64,000 nt of DNA from Dyella tabacisoli (GCF_003350925.1 NZ_KZ857181.1:143811-207810); one strand, 5' to 3'. Numbered from the stretch's first letter, positions 8,641-18,653 are shown. Translations and numbers: made by a program. Notes: generated from the sequence alone by a model not told the origin.

Positions 8641-9972
8641 TCAACTGAAATTGAAAAGCCCATCAACCCTATCAATGTTTCCGCCATAGGGCACGCTCGT
8701 GCCCACCAATTGCGCCAGCGTCGACCAGATTCTTTGGTACGTGACCATCGATCCCAAATAGTCCGTTTTATCTGCTTGTGATGCCAGATCGAACAGCCGC
8801 CCGCTATTACCGCCGCTTTGAAGCAGACCTGACGCTCCGCCCATCAGGACCAGCGGCATGTCGTAACTGTTTTCCAACTGGCCATCCGACATTTCGCTGG
8901 TAAACACGACGAGCGTATGCTGAAGCAATGTATCGCCGGCGACGTCGGGATCGGGAAGTGCTTTGAGCTGATCCATCAGCAAGCGCGCCTGTTTCACGAA
9001 CCATTTGCGCGAAGTCAGCCATTCCTCAATCGTCCCGCCCATATTGGAATGGGAGGCGGAATGCGAGGCGATCGAGAGGATGTCTCCAATGCCGCGCTGA
9101 TCTGTCGTACGGCCTTGCTGGATGGTGGCAACCCGCGCCAAGCCGCAGGACAGCGCCGCCGCAACGACCTTTGCATGAGCCACCTGCACCTGCTCGCGAT
9201 TCGCGGCATCCAGGAAATTGGGAATATCAGGCTCGCTGATTGACTCACACGTCGGGTTCTGAATTTCAGCCAGATCTTTTTGGGTCTGTTCCACTGAATC
9301 CAGATGAAGATCGAGCTTTTGTCGCTCACTACCCGTCACCTTCTGCCGCAGCGTTTTGATGTCCTCGTTCGCCAGGTCCAGCAGATGCGCCCCTTTCAAT
9401 TCGCTTCGGGAAGATTTAGCTCCAAAAATGATCTGGAATAATCTGGCGGGATCGGGCATCACGCTACGCGGGCCCGCCTCCGAATGCGAAACGATGAAAG
9501 CCTCATTGGAGCCGACACTCGGCGTCGCAAAAATGCCGCCCAGGGTCGGGTTGAGTCCGGTCAGGTGCCGCCCCAGTAAATAATCGACGGATGCTTTCGT
9601 CCCAGGATTATCCCGAAGTACAAAGTTGTGACCGTTATGCCCAATGAAATTCTGACCCAGGCTCAGACTGGAGAGAAACAGCGCCTGCGATCGATAGGGT
9701 TCGAGTTCTTTGGAGGCCTCCAGCAGAGCGAAGTCCGAATGGTCGGCACCGACCTTTTTCTCAAGCCACAGGCCGTGGGGAAAGCTTCCTCGTCCGGCCG
9801 CCCCCAAGCCATCGGGGGTCACAAAAAATACGATCTTGAGTTTTGCCACGCCGCTGCGGCCTAGCTGCGTATAGTCTTTCAGAAACCATCCAAGCCCCAA
9901 CGCAGCCGCTGCGCCTCCCGCCAGCCCTAGAACACGACGACGCCCTGGATTCGCCAACATCGCCATCGTCAT
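8641..9972 (-). CDS. DUF1552 family secreted protein with Tat-like signal
   Basis: The 443-residue protein begins with a twin-arginine-like signal (NPGRRRVLGLAGGAAAALGLG) and continues as a DUF1552-type protein (KIVFFVTPDGLG, NGHNFVLRDN, a central helical part, VVFTSEMSDGQLEN). DUF1552 proteins resemble the sulfatase/DUF1501 superfamily, usually sit next to DUF1592/DUF1588/DUF1585 proteins, and have no well-defined biochemical role. Here the start overlaps the stop of the DUF1592-type gene by 4 bp, so the pair is translationally coupled and probably acts together in the periplasm. Confidence 0.75.
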   Translation of the reverse strand: MTMAMLANPGRRRVLGLAGGAAAALGLGWFLKDYTQLGRSGVAKLKIVFFVTPDGLGAAGRGSFPHGLWLEKKVGADHSDFALLEASKELEPYRSQALFLSSLSLGQNFIGHNGHNFVLRDNPGTKASVDYLLGRHLTGLNPTLGGIFATPSVGSNEAFIVSHSEAGPRSVMPDPARLFQIIFGAKSSRSELKGAHLLDLANEDIKTLRQKVTGSERQKLDLHLDSVEQTQKDLAEIQNPTCESISEPDIPNFLDAANREQVQVAHAKVVAAALSCGLARVATIQQGRTTDQRGIGDILSIASHSASHSNMGGTIEEWLTSRKWFVKQARLLMDQLKALPDPDVAGDTLLQHTLVVFTSEMSDGQLENSYDMPLVLMGGASGLLQSGGNSGRLFDLASQADKTDYLGSMVTYQRIWSTLAQLVGTSVPYGGNIDRVDGLFNFS

Positions 9973-12900
9973 TCTCCCCCATTGTTCCTGCGGTAACGCA
10001 GGGCATCGGATTCAAGGAACACGGATATCATCCCGTGCAGGCGGCCGCTTTGGGTCAACTCCTTCGTCATGTCACCGACAGTGGCCGTTGCTGACGGCGC
10101 TGGGTCGATACCCATGACCATTCTGTAGTAGCTGCTCGACAAGCACCTGAGTGCCGATGGATTTCGCGGAATATTCTCGGCAAGGCTTCTCGCACCGTCG
10201 TCCATATGCGTCCAATCGTTGGAGCCGGTGTTGTCGACCAGATTGCCATTGGCATCGATCTGTAGTTTGTCGCCATTCGGGTTCATCAGCTTCTGCGCCT
10301 GATAAGACAGCTCCTGTTGCCGATAGCGGCCATCCGGCCCGTAATGTTCGAGGGCGGCCCCGGCGTTATTCATAAAGTTGTGGCAAGACCAGCATTGCCC
10401 GCCGGACGCGTGTTCGCCCGTTGCGAGATCCCAGAATTGTCGAGTCGAAATGGGCTCACTGGGCAACTGGATATCATCGGGATCAACACCGGTTGCTGCG
10501 CCAATATCGCGGCAGAACAGATTCTCGCGAATCATCCTGCCGCGCCTGACCAGCGACGTGGTCGAATCGGCCGACACGCTTACGTGCACGATACCCATAT
10601 GCAACAGGCCGCCGCGCACTGCAGGGACAGTTACTTTTTGCATGGCGTCGCCCGAAACACCCCCAATGCCATAGTGTTCGGCCAGGCGTCCATTGAGATA
10701 GGTATAGCCGGGATTGAACATTTCCTCGACGGTCGCGCTGTCTTTGGCGATCAGGTTCTTGGAAAAATCATCTTGCTCGTGCCGCATGGCTTCGATGGTG
10801 GGCGCATCCAACGCGATATCCAAAGCCGGGAAGTTCTTCGCGCCTACCGTACCGGTGGTCTTGGTGTAGTAGCGGATAAATCGGGCGAACTGGCCCTGCC
10901 CGGCCGGTGACTGCAGCATGCGAGTTACTTCGGCTTCCATCAAAGACGGCGTATCCAGTTCCCCTGCTTCGGCTTTGTCCTGCAACGCCAGACTAGGTGC
11001 TGTTCCCAGAAATCCATAGGACAGGACGCTGGCGATCTCGGCATGTGTCAAGGCATAAGTGCCGCCGTAGTTGCGCGTTTGCGGCTCACCCAGTTCGCTG
11101 CGATACAAGAAATACGGGGAGTCCAACATCGCAGCCACCAGCGCCTGCGGACCATGCTCATTCAAATAAGCCTGCAGGCGAGTGACCTCATTGGCTTGCA
11201 GTCGACGCCGATAGAGGCGACGGCCCAACCCTTCGATGAAGGCCTGATTGTTTCCTCCGGTATCTGCATACCCCAGGCTTGCCAGATCGACTTTGGGAGC
11301 TATCTCCTGTGCAGCTTGGTAATAACGCATGACGTCTTCGGTACCTACCTGGCCGCGACTGGCCTGACCGGGATAACGGAATTTCGGCTCGGACTTATCA
11401 GACGGTAACTTGTCCGCCGTGATGTCCACATTCAGCATATCCTTGACCGTGGCGGCATATTCATTCGGCGTCAGCAAACGCAATTGCCGGACTCCAACGG
11501 CAGCCCCTGGGTTCAGGTAATCCCGCCACACGTCATCGAACAAATACTGGGCCACCGCATCACCGCAGACCTGGTCACAATGACCGTCCGGGATCGGCAT
11601 GCTCATTATCTTGGCGGCCAACTTACCGGCCCCGGCTTCATGCCAACTGTGAGCCTTGGCCGGATCATTGAAGTAACCATCATCGTGGCAGCTTGCACAC
11701 GTTCGCGACAGAATCGCCGGGCCAAGCGCGTCGACCCGTTCATAATGCATCGTCTTGGCGACATCGTCCTCGCCCTCATCCAGCCAAACCGTTTCTTTGG
11801 ATGGATCAGGAAGCAGTGACGGTGAGACAAATGGATAAAGCAAGTCATACTCACCGTAGGGCGTTTGCACGCTGCCTTCCTGCCCCCAGGGCACCGCGAT
11901 AGTCTGCGTGGGTTCGCCGGCCCGTCGACTGACCAGCTTCACTTCAAGCGTTTCACTGGCTAGCGCCGCATTCGGCTTGACCGGTGCGCGTACTCGAATC
12001 GTCCCGCGCACATTGGGGTCAAACGGTTTGTAATCGGCGCTTATCGTTACCGGTGAACCAGCGGTCACATGGACAGATTGAACCCGATGTTGTGGAACCC
12101 AGTTGCCGATATCGTTCAGTCGAACGTCGTATTCGCCTGGAGCAAAGCCTTTGAACTGGAGTGCCTGGGAGCCCCATGCCAGATAGAACCTGCGGGCATG
12201 GCCTGTAGCCTTCTCGGTCAAGACACCGGACACCATCTGATCGGCCACGGCGTGGTCGGGGGCGACCGGCGCGTGTATCGCCAAGGTCGTATCGGGCAGC
12301 CCGCTGCCATCGTAGTGCACCCGATAGATAACACCTCTGATGTCGTCAGATATCAGCAGGCTGTGATCGGCCAACTCAAGAAACTCCACCGGACGTCCAA
12401 CACAACGCACTGCGCAATCGACGCCCCCCTGTTCCGAGCCCAGCCAACCGGTAATCAACGGGGTCTCGGCAAGCACCTTGTTGTTGTCGTCGACCGTAAG
12501 CATGCGGACTTCCAGGCCCTCCTTGTTCATGCCCAGCCCGTGCGTCGTGAACAAGATGTGCTGCGTACCCGCAGTAGATGCCGGATACCCGCTCCAGAAC
12601 TTGACTCCGAGTGGCGCGAGATTGTCCGCCATGACGAAAGCCGGCGCCTGGTAATGGGAAACATCGATCTGCGCCAACGATAAGTCGGAAAGTATGACTC
12701 CTGGCTTGGAGTACTGAATGGCGTCGGTGGGATTTAACCACTCTTGCTCGGTGAAACCCTTAATACCGTTGGCATAAACATAGGGCGCTCCGAAGTGCGG
12801 AATCGCGGCGCCCGCTACTGGCTTGGGCAGGCGATTGATTTCATCGCCGTTGGCAAAATTCTGCCGATTGTTGTCGCTCCACCAAATGTCGCCATTCTTC

Positions 12901-14642
12901 GGATTCCAGTCGAAACCCACGGAATTGCGCACGCCATTCGCGATGATCTCGCCATCGCCGGTTTGCACGTTGTAGCGCATCAACGTGCCGTAGCGCGGCT
13001 CTGCAGGAATCATGCATGTATTGCACGGCCGGCCGTCGGTGGTATAGAGCCATGGATCGGAGGGGTCGAGCGGATTGAACCGCAATGGGTGCTTCTGGTG
13101 CCAGACTCGCTGTTTTTCGGTTGCCGGGTGATTGCTTTGATCGGCGGGGAAGCTGAGAACCTTTTCAGGTGTTGGATCGATGTATTTCGTGTCCACGTCG
13201 CGAATACGGTAGAGCGTACCCGTAGTGGAAAAATACAGATCGCCATGGCGGTAGGCCACGCCGTGCGGCTCTTCCAGATCGGAGGCCATCACATACACGC
13301 CGCGAGGCTTCCCTGATGCGTCCAACGGCAAGGCGTACAGGTATCGGGAGATGTCGTCCGGGCTCGCATAAAGCATCATCGATGAGCCGACGTACAGCAC
13401 GCCGTTGCCCATCGCCATCTGTCGTGGCTGATTCAGCCCGACCGCGAACAACTCGATTTTAATACCAGGCAATCCGCGCAATTGGGCCAGGTCTATCGGC
13501 TGGCCATACTGGATTTTCTCAGTTTGAAACTCGCCGGTCTCACTCTTGAAGTCGATCACTTTGGGCATGTTGACCGGGAGATGGCCGCTGCTCGCCATAT
13601 TCATGCTTAGCTGATACTTGCAAAGCTTCAGGTCCTTGATTAGCAGCTTCTCGCCCCAGATTCCTTGTATCGGTGTCTCTTGAGCGCCGCAGCGAAGCAC
13701 CCCCGTCAATGGCGGCTGATTGCCAGGCAGGCCATCCGGCTTGGGTGGAAATTCGAGCATCAGCGTATTGGTGGTGTTTTCCTCGCAGCGTCCGTCGTGA
13801 GTCCATGCCAGCGGCCAGATAATGTCTCCATGATTGTCTTCGCCGGGCGCATAGGCTGCCTGACTACACCAGCCAGCTTGCTTACAGGTATAGAGCTCAC
13901 CGTGATTCTTGACCTGATTGCCATCTGTGTAGCTGATGCCTTTTTCGTATTGAGGCGCCGCGCAGTCCCCACCGCCCCCCTGTTTTGGCTTCACCGTGAG
14001 GACGTGTGCGTTGCTCGCGCTGCTGACTCCATCGCTGACTCGCACGACAAACTGAAAGTCCTTGCTGGAGGTGACATGGGGGGCGACGAAAGACAACGTT
14101 CCGCCGGAGACATTGCGGAAGGCAATGCCATCGGGCAGCACCCAGTTATAGGTCAACTCGCCAGCGCCGGGATTGTTGCTGCTTGAACCGGTCGCATCGA
14201 GAGTGACGCTGTCTTCCGATTCCGCCGTGGTCGGTCCAGAAATAATAACGGTCGGAGGATTTCCCTCGTCGGGCGGGGCTGCACAATCCTTTTCATATAT
14301 CCATGGCTGACCGTTAGGCGCCGAGTTGGATTCAGGCGGTAGGCCTACGCTGTAGAAATTGACCTTGTAGAGCTTGCCCAGGCGAGCGACCAGCTTGCCG
14401 GCGTACTGATCGGCCTGGTAAGCCTTGGTCGAACTCCATTGCTCCTCGCCCAGGCAATCTCCGCTTGCTCTTTTTGCGGGCGCATTTACCTGCGCGGGCT
14501 TGCCCTGGTCGAACGAGTGGGCATCGGCGGTGAATACGGCCGACATGCCGGAAGCGACCCTTGCCGGCATGGCGACGTAAACCACACCCAACGCGCCAAT
14601 ACTCAATGCCAACATCAACAAAGCAGCTCTTGCCACTTTCAT
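9969..14642 (-). CDS. large secreted DUF1592/DUF1588/DUF1585 protein with CBM, PKD, beta-propeller and cytochrome c motifs
   Basis: The 1557-residue mosaic starts with a hydrophobic signal or anchor (residues 5-30). A chitin-binding CBM5/12-like repeat (about 60-125), a PKD-like domain (about 127-220) and a second CBM-like repeat (about 228-290) follow. Next is a glucose/sorbosone-dehydrogenase-like beta-propeller (about 390-760, with PHGVAYRHGDLYFSTTGTLY). A CxxCH haem site (CASCH, about residue 981) comes next, then the PSD-type DUF1595/1592/1588/1585 block with a second CxxCH (CWSCH, about residue 1417). A ribosome site GGAG lies 8 bases before the ATG. Such PSD/PSCyt proteins are abundant in Planctomycetes and scattered in Proteobacteria. 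They are presumed periplasmic redox enzymes on polymeric or sugar substrates; the CBM repeats suggest a polysaccharide. The protein is coupled to the downstream DUF1552 gene. Confidence 0.75.
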   Translation of the reverse strand: MKVARAALLMLALSIGALGVVYVAMPARVASGMSAVFTADAHSFDQGKPAQVNAPAKRASGDCLGEEQWSSTKAYQADQYAGKLVARLGKLYKVNFYSVGLPPESNSAPNGQPWIYEKDCAAPPDEGNPPTVIISGPTTAESEDSVTLDATGSSSNNPGAGELTYNWVLPDGIAFRNVSGGTLSFVAPHVTSSKDFQFVVRVSDGVSSASNAHVLTVKPKQGGGGDCAAPQYEKGISYTDGNQVKNHGELYTCKQAGWCSQAAYAPGEDNHGDIIWPLAWTHDGRCEENTTNTLMLEFPPKPDGLPGNQPPLTGVLRCGAQETPIQGIWGEKLLIKDLKLCKYQLSMNMASSGHLPVNMPKVIDFKSETGEFQTEKIQYGQPIDLAQLRGLPGIKIELFAVGLNQPRQMAMGNGVLYVGSSMMLYASPDDISRYLYALPLDASGKPRGVYVMASDLEEPHGVAYRHGDLYFSTTGTLYRIRDVDTKYIDPTPEKVLSFPADQSNHPATEKQRVWHQKHPLRFNPLDPSDPWLYTTDGRPCNTCMIPAEPRYGTLMRYNVQTGDGEIIANGVRNSVGFDWNPKNGDIWWSDNNRQNFANGDEINRLPKPVAGAAIPHFGAPYVYANGIKGFTEQEWLNPTDAIQYSKPGVILSDLSLAQIDVSHYQAPAFVMADNLAPLGVKFWSGYPASTAGTQHILFTTHGLGMNKEGLEVRMLTVDDNNKVLAETPLITGWLGSEQGGVDCAVRCVGRPVEFLELADHSLLISDDIRGVIYRVHYDGSGLPDTTLAIHAPVAPDHAVADQMVSGVLTEKATGHARRFYLAWGSQALQFKGFAPGEYDVRLNDIGNWVPQHRVQSVHVTAGSPVTISADYKPFDPNVRGTIRVRAPVKPNAALASETLEVKLVSRRAGEPTQTIAVPWGQEGSVQTPYGEYDLLYPFVSPSLLPDPSKETVWLDEGEDDVAKTMHYERVDALGPAILSRTCASCHDDGYFNDPAKAHSWHEAGAGKLAAKIMSMPIPDGHCDQVCGDAVAQYLFDDVWRDYLNPGAAVGVRQLRLLTPNEYAATVKDMLNVDITADKLPSDKSEPKFRYPGQASRGQVGTEDVMRYYQAAQEIAPKVDLASLGYADTGGNNQAFIEGLGRRLYRRRLQANEVTRLQAYLNEHGPQALVAAMLDSPYFLYRSELGEPQTRNYGGTYALTHAEIASVLSYGFLGTAPSLALQDKAEAGELDTPSLMEAEVTRMLQSPAGQGQFARFIRYYTKTTGTVGAKNFPALDIALDAPTIEAMRHEQDDFSKNLIAKDSATVEEMFNPGYTYLNGRLAEHYGIGGVSGDAMQKVTVPAVRGGLLHMGIVHVSVSADSTTSLVRRGRMIRENLFCRDIGAATGVDPDDIQLPSEPISTRQFWDLATGEHASGGQCWSCHNFMNNAGAALEHYGPDGRYRQQELSYQAQKLMNPNGDKLQIDANGNLVDNTGSNDWTHMDDGARSLAENIPRNPSALRCLSSSYYRMVMGIDPAPSATATVGDMTKELTQSGRLHGMISVFLESDALRYRRNNGGE

Positions 14643-15005
14643 GACGGTACTCCAGGGCTTAAGTACTGGCTGAAAAACGAATTAACTTCGCGTTCTAATT
14701 ATTAATTCAGCAAGCTGCAGCCGGAATACACCGCCAGCCGTCAATTTCGCGTGAGAATCACAGGCCGATATACATCGCCATCATGCCAGTCCAGGCTGTA
14801 TTGGATGGAGACTGCAGTGTTTTGGCTGCGCGCACTTCCCCAATACGTCTCATTGGGAGAAGCACTATCAGACGCCTGGGCGGCGTGCTGCATTTCTTTC
14901 AAAGACCGTCCATTAACGCTCAAATTGCCGGTCTATTTATTAACTCAGCCGACCCTCGGCACGATTAACCCAGCGTAGAATGCATCAAGGCATCAATCCC
15001 GAAGA
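14643..15005. other. intergenic region, promoter of the DUF1592-type gene expected
   Basis: These 363 bases contain no gene that I can support. The part next to the DUF1592-type start is AT-rich and should hold its promoter on the minus strand. A short palindrome, CCCAAT (14839-14844) and ATTGGG (14852-14857) with a 7-base spacer, is the only symmetrical element I noticed. Confidence 0.4.
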
Positions 15006-16754
15006 CTACGCGCCAAGAAGCCCGCGGCCTCGCAACAAGCTCAGTATCTGCCGGGCCTGCACTGCCGGCTCCGACGCAGTGCCGTCCACGCGCAACTCGG
15101 GTTGCTCGGGAACCTCGTACGGATCGCTGATGCCGGTGAAGTGCGCAATCTTGCCGGTACGAGCTTGTGCGTACAGCCCCTTAAGATCACGCGCCTCGCA
15201 AACAGCCAACTCCGTGGCGACATGGATCTCGATGAAGTCGCCGTGCGCCTGCACCAGGTCACGCGCCTGCGCGCGGGCCGCCGCGTACGGTGCGATCAAC
15301 GCACAGATCGCAATGCCGCCGTGGCGTACGATCTCGCCGGCGACATAGCCGATGCGGGTGACATTGGCATCGCGATCCTCTCGCGAGAAGCCCAACCCAT
15401 ATGAAAGATGTTTGCGTACCTCATCACCGTCCAGCACCGTGACTGGCCGGCTGGTTTGCTCAAGCAGTTGCGCCACCACCGCCTGTGCGATGGTCGACTT
15501 GCCGGCACCGGAAAGCCCGGTGAAAAACAGCGCAAACCCGCGCGGCATGTCCACGGGATAACGCTCGCGCAGAATCTTCATCACCTCTGGAAAGCTAAAC
15601 CAGTCCGAGATCTCGCTGCCCTCCTGGAGATGCCGGCGCAGTTGCGTGCCGGAAATGTCGCGCACTTCGTCGCCCTCCTCCACCTCCGTGGACGGCAGGT
15701 AGGTATCGCGATTGGCGGCGTAGACCATCACCGGGAACGGCACCGCCTGGATGCCTAGTTCATCCTGGTAACGCTCCAGTAAATGCTGTGCATCGTACGG
15801 GCCATAGAACGGCTTGCCCTGCGCATTATTGCCAGGGCCCGCATGATCGCGTCCGACAATGAAATGGCTGGCGCCGTAGTTCTTGCGGATGATCGCGTGC
15901 CACAGCGCTTCGCGCGGCCCCCCCATGCGCATGGCCAACGGCAACAGCGATAGCCTGGCGCTGCCGTGCGGATACTGCGGCATCAGCGCTCGATAACAGC
16001 GCACGCGGGTGTAGTGATCCACATCGCCCGCCTTGGTCCAGCCCACCGATGGCTGGATCAGCAGATTGGCACCGACCTTTTCCGCAGCTCGCAAGGTCAG
16101 CTCATAGTGCGCGCGGTGCATTGGATTACGCGTCTGGAAGGCCACGATGCGGCTCCAGCCATAGGCGCTGAACCACTCGCGCAGACTGCGCGGCGTATCG
16201 CGCAGTTCGCCGAAATCGTAATGCGTCGGTGCCTGAATGCCGAGCAGGCGGCCACCAAGATAGACCGGCAGCGTGCGCTCAAGCAGATCAGCCACGCCTG
16301 GGTGAGTGCGGTCGGTGCTACCGAACACCTGGCGCGCCTCATGCTCACGGTCGGGGCGATAGATATCGCTCACCACCAGCACGGCCAGCGGCACGCCTTG
16401 CGGATCGCGCAATGCAATCTCGCTGCCCGCCGCCAACTGCGCGGCGAATGCCTCGCTTACGTCGAGCGTTATCGGTATCGGCCACAAGGTGCCATCGGCC
16501 AGGCGTAGTTCCTCGACGACGCGCTCGTAGTCGCGGCTGTCGAGGAAACCTTCCAGTGGCGAGAACGCACCGTTTAACAGCAACTCCAGGTCGCACAACT
16601 GTCGGATATTGAGGTTGATACCCGGTAGCGCCGCGCTGCGCTGTTTAAGTACCTCGGCCTCGGAAGCCGGGAGGTAACCCTCCTTGAGTACCCCGCCATG
16701 CGGAGCGATAAGGGCCTCTTCGAGAACCTGCGGGTGTGAAATGGCCCCGTTCAA
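15006..16754 (-). CDS. bifunctional sulfate adenylyltransferase / adenylylsulfate kinase
   Basis: The 582-residue fusion makes PAPS from sulfate in two steps. The N-terminal two thirds is an ATP sulfurylase of the Sat type: QTRNPMHRAH near residue 206 is the QxRNPxHxxH ATP site, followed by GRDHAGPG. From about residue 405 an APS kinase domain begins with the P-loop GLSGAGKST, then LDGDEVRKHL and GFSREDRDANVTRIG. This single-chain layout differs from the separate CysD/CysN of many Gammaproteobacteria. PAPS feeds cysteine synthesis or sulfotransferases. No sulfotransferase gene is present in the window, so a role in sulfating a product would need partners elsewhere. It appears to be a single-gene transcription unit. 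Confidence 0.9.
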   Translation of the reverse strand: MNGAISHPQVLEEALIAPHGGVLKEGYLPASEAEVLKQRSAALPGINLNIRQLCDLELLLNGAFSPLEGFLDSRDYERVVEELRLADGTLWPIPITLDVSEAFAAQLAAGSEIALRDPQGVPLAVLVVSDIYRPDREHEARQVFGSTDRTHPGVADLLERTLPVYLGGRLLGIQAPTHYDFGELRDTPRSLREWFSAYGWSRIVAFQTRNPMHRAHYELTLRAAEKVGANLLIQPSVGWTKAGDVDHYTRVRCYRALMPQYPHGSARLSLLPLAMRMGGPREALWHAIIRKNYGASHFIVGRDHAGPGNNAQGKPFYGPYDAQHLLERYQDELGIQAVPFPVMVYAANRDTYLPSTEVEEGDEVRDISGTQLRRHLQEGSEISDWFSFPEVMKILRERYPVDMPRGFALFFTGLSGAGKSTIAQAVVAQLLEQTSRPVTVLDGDEVRKHLSYGLGFSREDRDANVTRIGYVAGEIVRHGGIAICALIAPYAAARAQARDLVQAHGDFIEIHVATELAVCEARDLKGLYAQARTGKIAHFTGISDPYEVPEQPELRVDGTASEPAVQARQILSLLRGRGLLGA

Positions 16755-16962
16755 CGCATCATCGCCAGATATACCTTCTGAGATCGGTGAGTTAAATCAA
16801 TCGCACTATCACGGCTGCGGACAGGTTCTGCTGAAAACGAACCGCCGGTAAAGACAAGAAAACCAATAGACCTAAAGCTAGCCAGCGTAGCTACTCACGT
16901 CAAGTAGTGCGCTCAAAATAAATCGTGACCGGGATGCCGCACTGCCCGGCCGGAGAGGCTCA

Positions 16963-17202
16963 CTACGCTATATATTCGCGATCTGATTTATCCAGGTTCT
17001 TCACGCGCTCGTAATGTAAGCCCCTACATGATGACGCCGATAGTAACGAAACAGAAATAACGCCAAGTTTCGCGTTATCGTGCTGCGCATTAAATATGTG
17101 ACCTAGCGCATAAATTGCACTCACCAAGAAGCCGCTGACAAACCAGCGCGGCAAGCTCTCAATCATGTATTCCGGGGAGAATCCATGATTATCCTGATTC
17201 AT
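16963..17202 (-). CDS. small putative membrane protein
   Basis: This short frame (79 residues from MNQDNHGF) has one hydrophobic stretch (WFVSGFLVSAIYALGHIF) and a basic, polar C-terminus. I do not recognise it. Upstream in-frame starts exist at 17211 and 17277, and no clear ribosome site decides between them. It lies between two convincing genes on the same strand, which gives modest support. It could also be a chance frame. Confidence 0.3.
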   Translation of the reverse strand: MNQDNHGFSPEYMIESLPRWFVSGFLVSAIYALGHIFNAQHDNAKLGVISVSLLSASSCRGLHYERVKNLDKSDREYIA

Positions 17203-17349
17203 GAGGCGCATCTCATGCTCAGCGTTGGCTGCGGCAGTAGTCGTTGCGCGAAGTGGCTTACCGGCAGGCCGCCGCATGCAGCCAGCGCTTCACGCTCCGC
17301 GGAATCTTAAGTGACACTGATTTGCCCACGGCGTCGTTCAGCGGTGTAA

Positions 17350-17378
17350 GCATCAGTGCGTCCCTGACGCTCTGATGC
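17350..17378. other. strong hairpin, possible terminator or structured RNA element
   Basis: Outer arms GCATCAG and CTGATGC (7 bp), a single T/T mismatch, inner arms GCGTC and GACGC (5 bp) and a three-base loop CCT form a very stable hairpin. It lies beyond the 3' end of the M23 peptidase gene (minus strand). No T-tract follows on either strand. Confidence 0.55.
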
Positions 17379-17417
17379 CTGACGGTCTGAGGAAAAACTG
17401 ATCGTATCGTTTGAATT

Positions 17418-17451
17418 CAGAACTCGGTAAGCGCAAGCTCGCCGAGTTCTG
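17418..17451. terminator. long hairpin after the M23 peptidase gene
   Basis: Perfect 10-bp arms CAGAACTCGG (17418-17427) and CCGAGTTCTG (17442-17451) enclose a second short stem, AGC-GCAA-GCT, capped by a GNRA loop. The structure begins 14 bases past the stop of the M23 gene on the minus strand, where a terminator or 3'-end stabiliser is expected. It lacks the U-run of a canonical intrinsic terminator. Confidence 0.5.
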
Positions 17452-17465
17452 TCAGTTGCGAATGG

Positions 17466-18653
17466 TCACTTCGAGCCAAGGTCAGGAAACTCGACAACGG
17501 CAAGTGGAGCCGGCAACTCCGCGCTTCGTTCCGCGCCATTGAGTTCAGCCGGCGCCAGCCATGCCTGTCCCTTGTCGAAAGCCTCGATGGAGGGATAGAC
17601 GCCCAACAGTTTGAAATGTTGAAAGGCATAAGGAATGCCCTCGGCGCCTAGCGTTTGATTGGCATCGGCGACGTGCAGATGAAGATGCGGCCCGGTGGAT
17701 TCGCCGGTATAGCCGAGTCGTCCGATGACCTGACCACGCTGCACAAGTTCACCTGGTCTTACCTTGATGCTGCCTGGTTTGAGGTGTTCGTAAAACACGA
17801 AGTGTCCATGACCCAGGTCGAGCGAAACGTAATTGCCGCTGGCATTTTCGGGGGCGACCTTAGTGCTGGCATGCTCGTTGACAGTGGCGTTTTCCAGAAT
17901 GTCATCCTGCGCCGCTGCGACGGTAGCATCCGCTACGGCCAGCACGTCGACACCATAGCCGGGCCAGTTGCTGAGATTCGAGGCATCACCGGTGGCGTAT
18001 TTGCCGTCGCCACCGATCTTGATCCAGTCGATGGCGAAGCGGCCGGGTATATGCACGGCACCGTCGACGGCATAGAGAACACGACGGTGTCCGCGCTCCC
18101 AGGACGAATCGTAGACAGCTACCCACGGACCACCACGTAGAGGCGGCCCAAGGATCGGCATCGGCTGATGGCGCACGGTGATAGCGCCACCTTTCACGGA
18201 GGCGGGCCGTTTCTCCGCAGACGCATCGGAAACAAACTCGACAAGATGCATCAGCCTGCAGGGGTTTGCGCATTTTGCATCGATCGGCAACGACAGATAC
18301 GCCACGGCTCGCGCCCCCGGAGCAACGATCAGGCGGTCCTTTTTTTCGCCAGGTCGATCGGGCCGCCCGATCAAGCCCTGCAATTCGGATTCGTGAAAAT
18401 CACCAAGCACCGCGCCGGTCTCGATGTTCACTGTCTGGATGCGCTTCAGTACGAGGTCGTTGCGTGCGAAATTCGTCAGATGCAGCTCGTAGACAAGCTG
18501 TGTTTTGCCCGCGATATCGACGGCGCTTGGGTTCCACGGCACCTGAAGATCAAACGATTGCAGCAACGGCGTGCGCTGCTGCGCCATGCCAGGGCCGGCG
18601 CCGCATGCCAGCAGCAGGGCTATCAAGATACGACGAAGTATCACTTTGCTCAT
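17466..18653 (-). CDS. secreted M23 family metallopeptidase
   Basis: From the ATG at 18653 the protein has 395 residues and a clean signal peptide (SKVILRRILIALLLACGAG, ending GMAQQ). Longer starts to 18704 are possible but would bury the signal. A beta-rich N-terminal domain follows. The C-terminal third is a LytM/M23 domain: HIPGRFAIDW supplies the first His/Asp zinc ligands, then GNYVSLDLGHGHFVFYEH, GQVIGRLGYTGES and the HLHLHV zinc motif. M23 enzymes cut peptidoglycan cross-bridges or act as cell-wall amidase regulators. It lies 118 bases downstream of the MACPF/P47 locus in the same direction, so co-transcription is possible. Its role there (self-wall remodelling or attack on other bacteria) is unknown. 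Confidence 0.85.
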   Translation of the reverse strand: MSKVILRRILIALLLACGAGPGMAQQRTPLLQSFDLQVPWNPSAVDIAGKTQLVYELHLTNFARNDLVLKRIQTVNIETGAVLGDFHESELQGLIGRPDRPGEKKDRLIVAPGARAVAYLSLPIDAKCANPCRLMHLVEFVSDASAEKRPASVKGGAITVRHQPMPILGPPLRGGPWVAVYDSSWERGHRRVLYAVDGAVHIPGRFAIDWIKIGGDGKYATGDASNLSNWPGYGVDVLAVADATVAAAQDDILENATVNEHASTKVAPENASGNYVSLDLGHGHFVFYEHLKPGSIKVRPGELVQRGQVIGRLGYTGESTGPHLHLHVADANQTLGAEGIPYAFQHFKLLGVYPSIEAFDKGQAWLAPAELNGAERSAELPAPLAVVEFPDLGSK

